Below are positions 1 to 5,513 of a stretch of 6,399 nucleotides of DNA, piece by piece (within the stretch, counting starts at the first letter, position 1; every line of letters starts with the position of its first letter). The notes beneath the pieces are model-generated. The model did not search any database. It was not told the origin of the DNA and saw only the letters and a list, made by a program, of their open reading frames with translations. The stretch covers positions 1 to 6,399 of the forward strand of contig JAJUHD010000147.1 of NCBI GenBank assembly GCA_029268085.1. Reading direction: 5' to 3'. Source of the DNA: Bacillota bacterium. Its GTDB lineage: Bacteria > Bacillota > Clostridia > Oscillospirales > Oscillospiraceae. Made by a program: the position numbers and the translations under genes.

Positions 1-393
1 AAAAAGGAAATTAAGCTCGGCGGAACCGTTACGGCCGGTAAGGTACTCGTGGACGGCACCGGTGTCGGCGACGTCGGCAGCATCGTTCTGCGCGACAGGC
101 GTCACCTTGCGCAGGACGGCATGGTGGTTGTTGTAATGACGCTTTCAGCCGAGGATGCGAGCCTTATCTCCGGCCCCGATATCGTTACGCGCGGCTTTGT
201 CTATGTCAAAGAGTCCGACGTGCTGCTGGAGGAGCTCAAGAGAGTCACGCTCGAATCTCTGGACGCTTGCGAGAACCAGCGTATAACAGATTGGGCTACG
301 ATTAAGGCGAAAGTCAAGGCGAACCTCTCCGGCTATCTCTACAAAACGACAAAGCGCAGTCCCATGATCCTGCCCGTTATCATGGAAGTATAA
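1..393 (+). CDS. rnj: Ribonuclease J, C-terminal part (5' end outside window)
   Basis: The first 130 codons of the window read in frame to a TAA at 391-393. They match the C-terminal end of RNase J, a metallo-beta-lactamase/beta-CASP ribonuclease with 5'-to-3' exonuclease and endonuclease activity that acts in mRNA decay and rRNA maturation in the cytoplasm. The visible landmarks are the family stretches VDGTGVGDVGSIVLRDR, then GPDIVTRGFVYVKES, and a closing RSPMILPVIMEV. These belong to the end of the beta-CASP/linker part and the small C-terminal domain. The catalytic HxHxDH motif would lie upstream and cannot be checked. Bacillus RNase J1 is about 555 residues, so roughly three quarters of the protein is missing here. 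A strong terminator follows 8 bp after the stop, so this gene ends its transcription unit. J1 and J2 paralogues cannot be told apart from this part alone. Confidence 0.93.
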   Translation, partial: KKEIKLGGTVTAGKVLVDGTGVGDVGSIVLRDRRHLAQDGMVVVVMTLSAEDASLISGPDIVTRGFVYVKESDVLLEELKRVTLESLDACENQRITDWATIKAKVKANLSGYLYKTTKRSPMILPVIMEV

Positions 394-400
394 AATGTTT

Positions 401-429
401 AAAGCCCTGCGGAAACCGCAGGGCTTTTC
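401..429 (+). terminator. Rho-independent terminator after RNase J
   Basis: An 11-bp perfect stem has arms at 402-412 (AAGCCCTGCGG) and 416-426, with a three-base AAA loop. It runs straight into a short T tract at 424-427. It lies 8 bp after the RNase J stop codon and isolates that gene from the dipeptidase gene downstream. Confidence 0.92.
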
Positions 430-444
430 TATCGGATATTCCTC

Positions 445-473
445 TTGCGAAAACACTGAATTTGCGGTAAACT
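445..473 (+). promoter_or_regulatory. Candidate SigA-type promoter for the dipeptidase unit
   Basis: A -35-like TTGCGA (445-450) and a -10-like TAAACT (468-473) are separated by exactly 17 bp, each matching four of six consensus bases. Transcription would start near 480. That leaves a short leader carrying GAGG at 491-494 and favours translation from the ATG at 504. The pair sits just after the RNase J terminator, where a new promoter is needed. The boxes are imperfect, so this is a moderate call. Confidence 0.5.
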
Positions 474-503
474 GGCAGCATTATTAAAATGAGGTATCAG
501 TTT

Positions 504-1475
504 ATGAACATTCCTCTATTCGACGCGCACTGCGACACCATCCTTGAAGCAAAAAACAATAACTGCGGGATAAGGGAGAACAAGCTTCATGTCGACCTGA
601 AGCGCGGAAGACAATATACGCCTTACGCCCAGGTGTTTGCGGTGTTCACAAGACCTGTAATGAACTGGACAGAGATGGATTTCTCAAAGGACTGGCCTGC
701 CGACGTGCTAAAAAACATTGGGGAGGAGCTTCTTAATAAGCTGCTTTATGAATTTGAAGTCAACTCCGATATACTTGCGCTGTGCAGAAGCACATCTGAT
801 ATTAAATCCGCAGCGAATTGCGGCAAGGCCGCAGCGCTCATCGCGATTGAGGGCGCGGAGCTTCTGGGCTGCGAAATAAGTGAGCTGGAGCGTGCCTATG
901 AAAAGGGCGTAAGGCTTGTGAACCTTTGCTGGAACTATGACAATGCCATATGCGGCGCCGCAAACGGACAGACAAAGTCAGGGCTTACGGAACAGGGTGC
1001 GGAATTTGTAAAAAGAATGCAGGAGCTTGGCATAGCCGTTGACCTTTCCCACGCTTCCGAAAAAACGTTCTGGGATGTCGCGGAGATCGCGAAAAGGCCG
1101 ATCATCGCAGGACACTCAAATTCGAAGGCTGTCTGCGGCAGTCCGCGCAACCTGACCGACAGTCAGTTTAAAGAACTGGTGCGGCTCCGCGGGGTCGCGG
1201 GACTCAACCTCTGTCCCTCATTCCTCAACGACAGCGGAGAAGCCGGTATCGACGATATCATCCGCCATGCTGAGCATTTCCTTGAGCTTGGCGGAGAAAA
1301 GGCCGTGTGCCTCGGCGGCGACCTTGATGGTATCGACAAGCCCCCTAAGGGCATATCGGGCATAGAAGGCTATGGCGAAATATATGAAGCCATGCTTAGG
1401 CGGAATTACAAGGAAGACCTTGTGCGCGATATTTTCTATAATAATCTTTTAGATGTATTGGAGAGAGTACTGTGA
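504..1475 (+). CDS. M19 family (renal-type) membrane dipeptidase
   Basis: A 323-residue zinc dipeptidase of peptidase family M19, which cleaves dipeptides, often with D-residues at the C-terminal position. The binuclear metal site is complete: H9 and D11 in DAHCD, the bridging E116 in IAIEGAE, H183 in DLSHAS, and H204 in AGHSNS. R215 in SPRNL and D273 in GGDLDG complete the active-site pattern. No signal peptide or membrane segment is visible, so the protein should be cytoplasmic, as is usual for bacterial members. I chose the ATG at 504 because GAGG at 491-494 sits 9 nt upstream. The in-frame ATG at 489 has no ribosome site and would add only MRYQF. The stop overlaps the GTG of the next gene, giving a two-gene unit. 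Likely roles are turnover of peptides or peptidoglycan fragments, but the substrate cannot be read from sequence. Confidence 0.93.
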   Translation: MNIPLFDAHCDTILEAKNNNCGIRENKLHVDLKRGRQYTPYAQVFAVFTRPVMNWTEMDFSKDWPADVLKNIGEELLNKLLYEFEVNSDILALCRSTSDIKSAANCGKAAALIAIEGAELLGCEISELERAYEKGVRLVNLCWNYDNAICGAANGQTKSGLTEQGAEFVKRMQELGIAVDLSHASEKTFWDVAEIAKRPIIAGHSNSKAVCGSPRNLTDSQFKELVRLRGVAGLNLCPSFLNDSGEAGIDDIIRHAEHFLELGGEKAVCLGGDLDGIDKPPKGISGIEGYGEIYEAMLRRNYKEDLVRDIFYNNLLDVLERVL

Positions 1476-1804
1476 ATATCCAGATATTCGGAAAATCAAA
1501 GTGCTTCGACACAAAGAAAGCAGAGAGGTATTTCAAGGAGCGCAGGATCAAGTTTCAGAACATCGACCTGCCGCGCTTCGGAATGAGCCCGCGCGAGCTT
1601 GAGAGCGTTATCGCATGCGTCGGACTTGACGCGCTTATTGATGAAAAGGCGAAGGATGCGGAGCTGCTGAAATATCTTGCTTATGACGCGGACAAGGCGC
1701 AAAAGCTCCTTGAGAACCCGTCACTTATAAAGACTCCGATAGTCCGAAACGGAAAGAAAGCCACCGTTGGCTACCGCCCCGAGATTTGGATGGATTGGGA
1801 ATAG
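1472..1804 (+). CDS. ArsC/Spx-family thioredoxin-fold protein
   Basis: A 110-residue protein of the arsenate reductase ArsC/Spx/YffB superfamily, with a thioredoxin-like fold. The N-terminal strand and active-site loop read IFGKSKCFDTKKAERYF, with the single redox cysteine C11. The family's late motif KTPIVRNGKKATVGY is at about 88-102, followed by a PEIW ending. Spx-type proteins have CxxC here and classical ArsC has further conserved residues. This member has one Cys and looks like the uncharacterised ArsC-like group common in Clostridia, so arsenate reduction should not be assumed. The GTG start overlaps the dipeptidase stop (GTGA), and GGAG at 1460-1463 lies 8 nt upstream within the dipeptidase coding end. 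This indicates translational coupling. It could be a glutathione-independent thiol reductase or a regulator. The family is secure, the function is not. Confidence 0.88.
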   Translation: MNIQIFGKSKCFDTKKAERYFKERRIKFQNIDLPRFGMSPRELESVIACVGLDALIDEKAKDAELLKYLAYDADKAQKLLENPSLIKTPIVRNGKKATVGYRPEIWMDWE

Positions 1805-1824
1805 CCTGTAAACTGATAAATTAT

Positions 1825-1900
1825 GGGAATATTTTCCCGGACGGCTTGAGTTTATCGAAGTACAGAGTAATAACTATATAGAAATATATAGAAATAGAAT
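1825..1900 (+). promoter_or_regulatory. Probable control region of the hemerythrin gene
   Basis: The 118-bp gap before the hemerythrin gene holds a 14-bp dyad at 1825-1838 (GGGAA-TATT-TTCCC). This is followed by TTGAGT at 1846-1851 as a possible -35, and an AT-rich stretch containing a tandem TATATAGAAA repeat (1875-1884 and 1885-1894). No -10 box stands out: TAATAA at 1868-1873 has 16-bp spacing but matches poorly. The dyad has no T tract, so it is not a terminator for the upstream gene and could be an operator. Promoter placement is uncertain. Confidence 0.3.
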
Positions 1901-1922
1901 AATTTATTTGGGAGGCTACAAT

Positions 1923-2330
1923 ATGGCGTTTGTATGGACAAAGGATTTGGAAACAGGTCACACCATGATAGACAATGAACACAAGCAGCTTATCAAGGCG
2001 GCGGATGAACTGGTGGAAGCCTGCGGTCAGGGAAAAGGCCGTCAGGAATTGGGGAACGCAGTGGAGTTTCTCTCTAATTATACTAAAACCCATTTTGCGC
2101 ATGAAGAAGAACTGATGGTAAAGAACAAGTATCCTGATTATACCTCTCATAGAAGCTGGCATCAGGCTTACATCAAGGAAATCGAGAATGTTTTCGGCAG
2201 GCTGAAAAAAGAGGGTGCAACCATCGCTCTTGTCGCTGAGGTTAACATGAAAGTAAGCCAGTTGATCCTGCATATAAAATCCTTGGACTTGAAGCTTGCT
2301 CAATTTATGCAAAATAATGTTAAAAAATGA
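1923..2330 (+). CDS. Bacteriohemerythrin (single-domain, non-haem di-iron O2 binder)
   Basis: A 135-residue single-domain hemerythrin-like protein, a four-helix bundle that binds O2 reversibly at a carboxylate-bridged di-iron site. All seven expected iron ligands are present with family spacing: H20 (IDNEH), H57 and E61 (HFAHEE), H76 and H80 (HRSWH), and H117 and D122 (HIKSLD). The N-terminal sequence VWTKDLETGHTMID is characteristic of the bacteriohemerythrin subgroup. There are no extra signalling or membrane domains, so it is a free cytoplasmic protein. I chose the ATG at 1923 because GGAGGC at 1911-1916 lies 6 nt upstream. An in-frame TTG at 1908 would overlap that site. In an anaerobe such a protein could scavenge, sense or carry O2 (family knowledge), or store iron. 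The gene stands alone, with a terminator right after its stop and a convergent operon beyond. Confidence 0.95.
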   Translation: MAFVWTKDLETGHTMIDNEHKQLIKAADELVEACGQGKGRQELGNAVEFLSNYTKTHFAHEEELMVKNKYPDYTSHRSWHQAYIKEIENVFGRLKKEGATIALVAEVNMKVSQLILHIKSLDLKLAQFMQNNVKK

Positions 2331-2364
2331 AAAAACGGACAGCTTTATAGCTGTCCATTTTTTT
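2331..2364. terminator. Bidirectional terminator between hemerythrin and rpsR
   Basis: An 8-bp stem has arms GGACAGCT (2337-2344) and AGCTGTCC (2349-2356) around a TTAT loop. On the plus strand it is followed by seven Ts at 2358-2364. On the minus strand the A run at 2331-2335 supplies the matching T tract. It sits directly after the hemerythrin stop and 15 bp beyond the rpsR stop, so it can end both convergent units. Confidence 0.9.
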
Positions 2365-2379
2365 CACTTATACAGACAA

Positions 2380-2619
2380 TTAGTCCATTACATAGGGCAG
2401 AAGAGCGACCTGACGCGCCCTTTTAATCGCCTCAGTAAGCTCGCGCTGATGTGCGGCGCAGGTACCTGTCGTACGGCGAGGCAGTATCTTACCGCGCTCG
2501 GAGAGGAAGCGGCGGAGCTTCGCCGTGTCCTTGTAGTCTATATGCTCGCTTTTATCGGCGCAAAACTGGCATACCTTTTTGCGTTTGCGATTTTTAACAT
2601 TCTTGTCCTTTTCTATCAT
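2380..2619 (-). CDS. rpsR: 30S ribosomal protein S18 (zinc-binding type)
   Basis: A 79-residue S18, which binds 16S rRNA in the platform of the small subunit as a heterodimer with S6. The conserved core is clear: HIDYKDTAKLRRFLSERGKILPRR, then TGTCAAHQR and the final IKRARQVALLPY. Cysteines C17 and C20 (CQFC) with C54 and H57 (CAAH) form a four-ligand set, so this is the zinc-binding C+ form and not the cysteine-free form of Bacillus subtilis S18. The basic N-terminus (KNRKRKK) is typical. AGGAGG at 2636-2631 lies 11 nt before the ATG at 2619. An in-frame TTG immediately upstream (2622) has a better 8-nt spacing and could also serve, adding one residue. It is the last gene of the rpsF-ssb-rpsR operon. 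Confidence 0.97.
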   Translation of the reverse strand: MIEKDKNVKNRKRKKVCQFCADKSEHIDYKDTAKLRRFLSERGKILPRRTTGTCAAHQRELTEAIKRARQVALLPYVMD

Positions 2620-2661
2620 CAAGGTTCTTTCCTCCTATCTTTGGTTATTTTGTGTTTTTGC

Positions 2662-3105
2662 TCAGAACGGCAGGTCGCCGTCACCGTTGTCTAGCTCGGA
2701 AAAGGCGCTGCCTTTAAAATCGCCTTCGCCCGACGAACGGGGCGTGCTGAAGTCGTGAGGACCTGAATCCGAACCGTCGCGGCGCTTGCTGTCTCCAAAA
2801 TAGACATTGTCGGCAACGACTTCGGCGCTTCTGCGCTTGTTGCCGTCCTTGTCCTGCCAGTCGCGCATCTGCAAACGGCCGCTTACTACCGCCATGCTGC
2901 CTTTTGAGAAATACTTGGATACGAACTCGCCGGTCTGACGCCATGCAACGATGTCGATGAAATCAGTCTGTTTTTCGCCGCCGTCCTTTGACGCGAAATC
3001 GCGGTCTACGGCAAGGGAAAAAGAGGCTACCGGCGTGCCGGAAGGCGTATAGCGCAGTTCGGGGTCACGCGTAAGACGACCCATTAGCGTGATGTGGTTC
3101 AGCAT
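2662..3105 (-). CDS. ssb: Single-stranded DNA-binding protein
   Basis: A 147-residue SSB, which coats single-stranded DNA during replication, recombination and repair and recruits partner proteins through its tail. The OB-fold occupies about residues 1-105: it starts MLNHITLMGRLTRDPELRYT, continues with VASFSLAVDR and the WRQTGEFVSKYFSKGS segment, and ends near VADNVYFG. A flexible Gly/Ser/Asp-rich linker follows, and then the diagnostic acidic tip DNGDGDLPF. AGGAGG at 3117-3112 is 6 nt before the ATG and overlaps the rpsF stop codon, so the two genes are translationally linked. The gene lies between rpsF and rpsR, its classical position in bacteria, which marks it as the housekeeping copy. 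There is a 42-bp gap to rpsR. Confidence 0.98.
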   Translation of the reverse strand: MLNHITLMGRLTRDPELRYTPSGTPVASFSLAVDRDFASKDGGEKQTDFIDIVAWRQTGEFVSKYFSKGSMAVVSGRLQMRDWQDKDGNKRRSAEVVADNVYFGDSKRRDGSDSGPHDFSTPRSSGEGDFKGSAFSELDNGDGDLPF

Positions 3106-3115
3106 AAATTGCCTC

Positions 3116-3412
3116 CTAATCGCAGCGAACGGTAATAAGACTGCGGATCACACTGTCGGTAATACCAAGGATACGGTCGAACTCCGCGGGGAAATCGGGA
3201 GCGGAAGTGAACTTGACGAGAACATAGTAACCTTCGGAGAGATAGTTGATCTCATAGGCGAGCTTGCGCTTTCCTATAAGCTCCATCTCATCAAGAGTAC
3301 CGTGCTGCTCGACAAGCGCCTTGAATTTTTCTACGACTGCGGATGTTTCCTCTTCGGTGAGGTTGGGATTGATAATGTACATCGCTTCGTACTTTTCAGA
3401 TGTCTTTGCCAT
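3116..3412 (-). CDS. rpsF: 30S ribosomal protein S6
   Basis: A 98-residue S6, the ferredoxin-like small-subunit protein that binds 16S rRNA together with S18. Recognisable segments are the first strand YEAMYIINPNL, the helix EEETSAVVEKFKALVEQHG, the central GKRKLAYEINYLSEGYYVLVKF, and the closing RSLITVRCD. Length fits the family of about 95-100 residues without the long acidic tail of E. coli S6. AAGGAGG at 3426-3420 sits 7 nt before the ATG. It is the first gene of rpsF-ssb-rpsR, driven by a consensus promoter about 80 nt upstream. The leader contains inverted repeats (annotated separately), which matters because S6:S18 complexes are known to autoregulate rpsF leaders in several bacteria. 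Confidence 0.97.
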   Translation of the reverse strand: MAKTSEKYEAMYIINPNLTEEETSAVVEKFKALVEQHGTLDEMELIGKRKLAYEINYLSEGYYVLVKFTSAPDFPAEFDRILGITDSVIRSLITVRCD

Positions 3413-3419
3413 TTTAGCA

Positions 3420-3471
3420 CCTCCTTCTGGACTGATGGCCCCTAAATTAGGAGCAAGGATAGCCTGTCAGT
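3420..3471 (-). promoter_or_regulatory. rpsF: rpsF leader with mutually exclusive pairings around the Shine-Dalgarno
   Basis: Read on the minus strand, CUCCU (3453-3449) can pair with AGGGG (3443-3439) across a five-base loop. Alternatively it can pair with AGGAG inside the rpsF ribosome site (3425-3421). ACUGA (3471-3467) is fully complementary to UCAGU (3435-3431) and would enclose the first helix. The pairings are short, but together they could expose or hide the ribosome site. Autoregulation by S6:S18 is family knowledge. I do not see a sequence that I can match to the published motif. Confidence 0.35.
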
Positions 3472-3488
3472 ATATGACAAGCTATCCT
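3456..3488 (-). repeat. 14-bp dyad / hairpin at the rpsF transcription start
   Basis: Arms at 3456-3469 and 3475-3488 form a 14-bp stem around a five-base loop (3470-3474), with one G-T pair. The outer eight bases AGGATAGC/GCTATCCT are perfect. The dyad begins directly at the -10 box of the rpsF promoter, so the expected start site (about 3482) falls within its first arm. It has no T tract on either side, so it is not a standard terminator. It may be an operator bound as DNA, or a 5' hairpin that protects the mRNA. Confidence 0.8.
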
Positions 3489-3516
3489 ATTATACATAAA
3501 ATATGTGAAATGTCAA
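3489..3516 (-). promoter_or_regulatory. Consensus SigA promoter of rpsF-ssb-rpsR
   Basis: On the minus strand a perfect TTGACA (3516-3511) is followed, after 16 bp, by a perfect TATAAT (3494-3489). Both hexamers match all six consensus positions. This suits a highly expressed ribosomal operon. The promoter lies in the 138-bp gap after pta, where I find no convincing terminator, so some read-through from pta is possible as well. Confidence 0.93.
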
Positions 3517-3550
3517 GGTAATCTGCTAAAAATCAGAAGTTGCGCAAGTT

Positions 3551-4549
3551 TTACATTGTGCCTAGCGTTATGATCGCCATCGTATATACCTCGTCGGCGT
3601 TGCAGCCGCGGGAAAGATCGTTGATGGGAGCGTTCAAACCCTGAAGAATGGGACCGTAAGCCTCAAATCCGCCAAGACGCTGGGCGATCTTGTAGCCGAT
3701 GTTGCCCGCTTCGATGTTCGGGAAGATAAAGGTGTTAGCCTGTCCCGCAACCGGAGAGCCCTTGCATTTTGTTGCTGCGACGACGGGGGAAACCGCGGCG
3801 TCGAACTGCAGCTCGCCATCGATAGCGAGGCCGGGAGCAAGTTCCTTGGCCTTCTCGGTCGCATCGCGGGAGAGCTGGACTGTGCCACCCTTGCCGGAGC
3901 CTTTGGTTGAGAAGCTGAGGACTGCCACCTTCGGATCGATGCCGAAAATCTTCGCGGTTCTGGCTGTTTCTACTACAACCTCCGCGAGCTTGTCGCTGCC
4001 TTTGAGGGTTACGTTTCCGTCCTTGTCAACGGTATCGGGATAATCTATGTTAATTGCGCAATCGCCCATAGCGAGCTTTTCATCACCGCGTACAAGGATA
4101 AAGCAGGAGCTTACGAGATGCGCGCCGGGCTTTGTCTTGACTATCTGGAGAGCGGGACGCACCGTGTCCGCGGTGGAATATGTCGCGCCGCCGAGAAGAC
4201 CGTCCGCCTTGCCCATCTTAACGAGCATCGTGCCGAAGTAGTTGCTCTTCTTAAGAGATTCGCGGCATTCCTCTATAGGAGTTTTGCCCTTGCGGAGTTC
4301 AAACATGGTCTCGACCATCTTATCAAACTCGGGATAGTTCTCGGGATCGGCAATTTCCATGCCGTCGATATTGAATCCGCCTGAGGCTGCCGCGGACTTA
4401 ATTTTTTCAGGGTTGCCGCATAGTAGGACATCCATGATACCGTCTGTGACAAGACGGGTGGCGGCTTCAAGGATACGGGGATCTTCACCTTCGGTGAAAA
4501 CTATTTTTTTACGATCGCTTTTGAGTCTTTTAATTATTTCTGTAAGCAT
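3551..4549 (-). CDS. pta: Phosphate acetyltransferase (phosphotransacetylase)
   Basis: A 332-residue phosphotransacetylase of the short form without the N-terminal regulatory domains of E. coli Pta. It interconverts acetyl-CoA plus phosphate and acetyl-phosphate plus CoA. With acetate kinase this gives ATP and acetate during fermentation. The N-terminal IVFTEGEDPRILEAA, the GGATYSTADTVRPALQI segment (120-136) and the signature GPILQGLNAPINDLSRGC (299-316) are all present, including the active-site pair S313-R314. GGGAGG at 4564-4559 is 9 nt before the ATG. The usual partner ackA is not next to it in this window. The residue aligned with the catalytic Asp of the Methanosarcina enzyme seems to be E320, with D319 just before it. 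A phosphate butyryltransferase is less likely, because the signature and length fit Pta. Confidence 0.96.
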   Translation of the reverse strand: MLTEIIKRLKSDRKKIVFTEGEDPRILEAATRLVTDGIMDVLLCGNPEKIKSAAASGGFNIDGMEIADPENYPEFDKMVETMFELRKGKTPIEECRESLKKSNYFGTMLVKMGKADGLLGGATYSTADTVRPALQIVKTKPGAHLVSSCFILVRGDEKLAMGDCAINIDYPDTVDKDGNVTLKGSDKLAEVVVETARTAKIFGIDPKVAVLSFSTKGSGKGGTVQLSRDATEKAKELAPGLAIDGELQFDAAVSPVVAATKCKGSPVAGQANTFIFPNIEAGNIGYKIAQRLGGFEAYGPILQGLNAPINDLSRGCNADEVYTMAIITLGTM

Positions 4550-4584
4550 GACAAGTTTCCTCCCATGTATTTTTAACCTTTTGC

Positions 4585-4612
4585 ATTATACACCTATATA
4601 CATAAAATACAA
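4585..4612 (-). promoter_or_regulatory. Candidate promoter of pta
   Basis: On the minus strand a perfect -10 box TATAAT (4590-4585) lies 16 bp after TTGTAT (4612-4607), which matches only the first three -35 bases. The start would be near 4578, giving a leader of about 30 nt with GGGAGG. The AT-rich upstream DNA (4601-4660) could act as an UP-type element for this promoter. Confidence 0.6.
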
Positions 4613-4662
4613 ATAAAAAATGTTAATTTTACTCATTTCTACACAATTAAGATTCTAATCGC

Positions 4663-4691
4663 TTGAGGTTTACATTAATAAAGACTATAAT
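4663..4691 (+). promoter_or_regulatory. SigA-type promoter of the acyl-ACP thioesterase gene
   Basis: TTGAGG (4663-4668) and a perfect TATAAT (4686-4691) are separated by exactly 17 bp. Transcription would begin near 4698. The reading frame is open upstream through this promoter, so longer gene models starting at 4663 or 4690 would begin inside the promoter and are unlikely. The promoter is back to back with that of pta, with about 50 bp between the two -35 boxes. Confidence 0.8.
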
Positions 4692-4710
4692 GGCTTTCAA
4701 ATTAAAGGAA

Positions 4711-4717
4711 GAGGTGA
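4711..4717 (+). promoter_or_regulatory. Ribosome binding site that sets the thioesterase start
   Basis: GAGGTGA is a seven-base match to the anti-Shine-Dalgarno end of 16S rRNA. It lies 8 nt before the ATG at 4726. It also lies downstream of the predicted transcription start, unlike the weakly served ATG at 4690. Confidence 0.8.
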
Positions 4718-4725
4718 GTCTCGAT

Positions 4726-5466
4726 ATGCCGGAAGAATGGTATGAAGGTGCATATTTTAATAGAAAGTTCCGCTTCAGGTTCGGGGACTGCGACATACTG
4801 AAGCGTGGAAGCCTATATGCCGTTATGAAGCTCCTTTCTGAGCTTTCGGGAGAAGACTATGAAAGGCGCGGCCTGGGCTATGACAGTCTTGCGCAGCACG
4901 GGCAGGCACTGCTCCTTTCCCGCATGAGGCTGCGCTTCTCGCGTCTGCCCTCACATATGGAAAAAGTCGTTGCGGTCACTTGGGAAAGATGCGTCAAAGG
5001 CCCGTTTTTTTATCGGGATTACGAGATCAAAACGGAGAGCGGAGAGCTTATCGCTTCGGGTTCGAGCAATTGGTTTTTGGTTGACATAACATCCAGAAAT
5101 GTACTTCGTCCGAACGAACTGCCTAAAGGCCTCCGCCAATTGGAGGAGCGGAAATCGGACTGCCCCGATTGCGAAAAGCTGAAAAAGATAGAGAGCCTGC
5201 CGATCATCGGCAGCCGGCCGGTCTTTTATTCCGATCTGGATGCGAACGGACACATAAACAACGCCGTTTATGCTAGGATCGCGACGGATTTTTTGCCGCC
5301 CGAGTACCGAAACAGGGAAGTACGGGATTATCTGATAAATTTCTGTAAGGAGACGAAGCTGGGAGAAACGCTGGATGTAAGAGGGGGAAAGACCGGAGAC
5401 GGCTATATTATACATGGCTTTGTTAATGGAGGGCAGCACTTCGCCAGCGAATTTACTTTTCGATAA
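4726..5466 (+). CDS. Acyl-ACP thioesterase (FatA/FatB family)
   Basis: A 246-residue member of the acyl-ACP thioesterase family, related to plant FatA/FatB. It hydrolyses acyl-acyl carrier protein to free fatty acid in the cytoplasm. Two hotdog domains are expected. The first covers about residues 8-125, with YFNRKFRFRFGDCD and the SNWFLVD segment. The second starts near 160 with the active-site motif DLDANGHINNAVY (170-182), giving D172, N174 and H176, and a later E209 in CKETKLGE where the fourth catalytic residue is expected. Length fits bacterial family members. The ATG at 4726 is chosen because of GAGGTGA 8 nt upstream and a promoter covering 4663-4691. A GTG at 4714 overlaps the ribosome site. 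The gene is monocistronic, ended by a strong terminator. Chain-length preference cannot be read. It may supply free fatty acids for lipid remodelling or signalling. Confidence 0.93.
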   Translation: MPEEWYEGAYFNRKFRFRFGDCDILKRGSLYAVMKLLSELSGEDYERRGLGYDSLAQHGQALLLSRMRLRFSRLPSHMEKVVAVTWERCVKGPFFYRDYEIKTESGELIASGSSNWFLVDITSRNVLRPNELPKGLRQLEERKSDCPDCEKLKKIESLPIIGSRPVFYSDLDANGHINNAVYARIATDFLPPEYRNREVRDYLINFCKETKLGETLDVRGGKTGDGYIIHGFVNGGQHFASEFTFR

Positions 5467-5480
5467 AATAAAATCGTATA

Positions 5481-5513
5481 AAAGCAAGGAGGATAAGCTC
5501 CTTGCTTTTTTTT
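5481..5513 (+). terminator. Rho-independent terminator after the thioesterase gene
   Basis: An 11-bp perfect stem has arms at 5481-5491 (AAAGCAAGGAG) and 5498-5508 around a GATAAG loop, followed by Ts to 5513. It begins 14 bp after the stop codon. Confidence 0.95.

Noticed and set aside
489..503. Upstream ATG start for the M19 dipeptidase
   Set aside because: It has no ribosome site and would sit about 9 nt from the likely transcription start. Its own G and the next bases form the GAGG serving the ATG at 504.
1821..2312. 163-codon open frame on the minus strand opposite the hemerythrin gene
   Set aside because: It lies antisense to a gene with a complete set of iron ligands, and its translation looks like no known family and lacks a good ribosome site.
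2296..2694. 132-codon plus-strand frame opposite rpsR
   Set aside because: It runs across the bidirectional terminator and through the reverse complement of rpsR and the end of ssb. The hydrophobic stretch arises from the reverse of basic S18 codons.
3699..4384. Several plus-strand frames opposite pta
   Set aside because: Pta is unambiguous over this whole stretch, and the opposite frames have no ribosome sites and biased, repetitive composition.
4951..5487. 178-codon open frame on the minus strand opposite the thioesterase
   Set aside because: It is the shadow of a well-recognised coding gene and extends across that gene's terminator, with no family resemblance.
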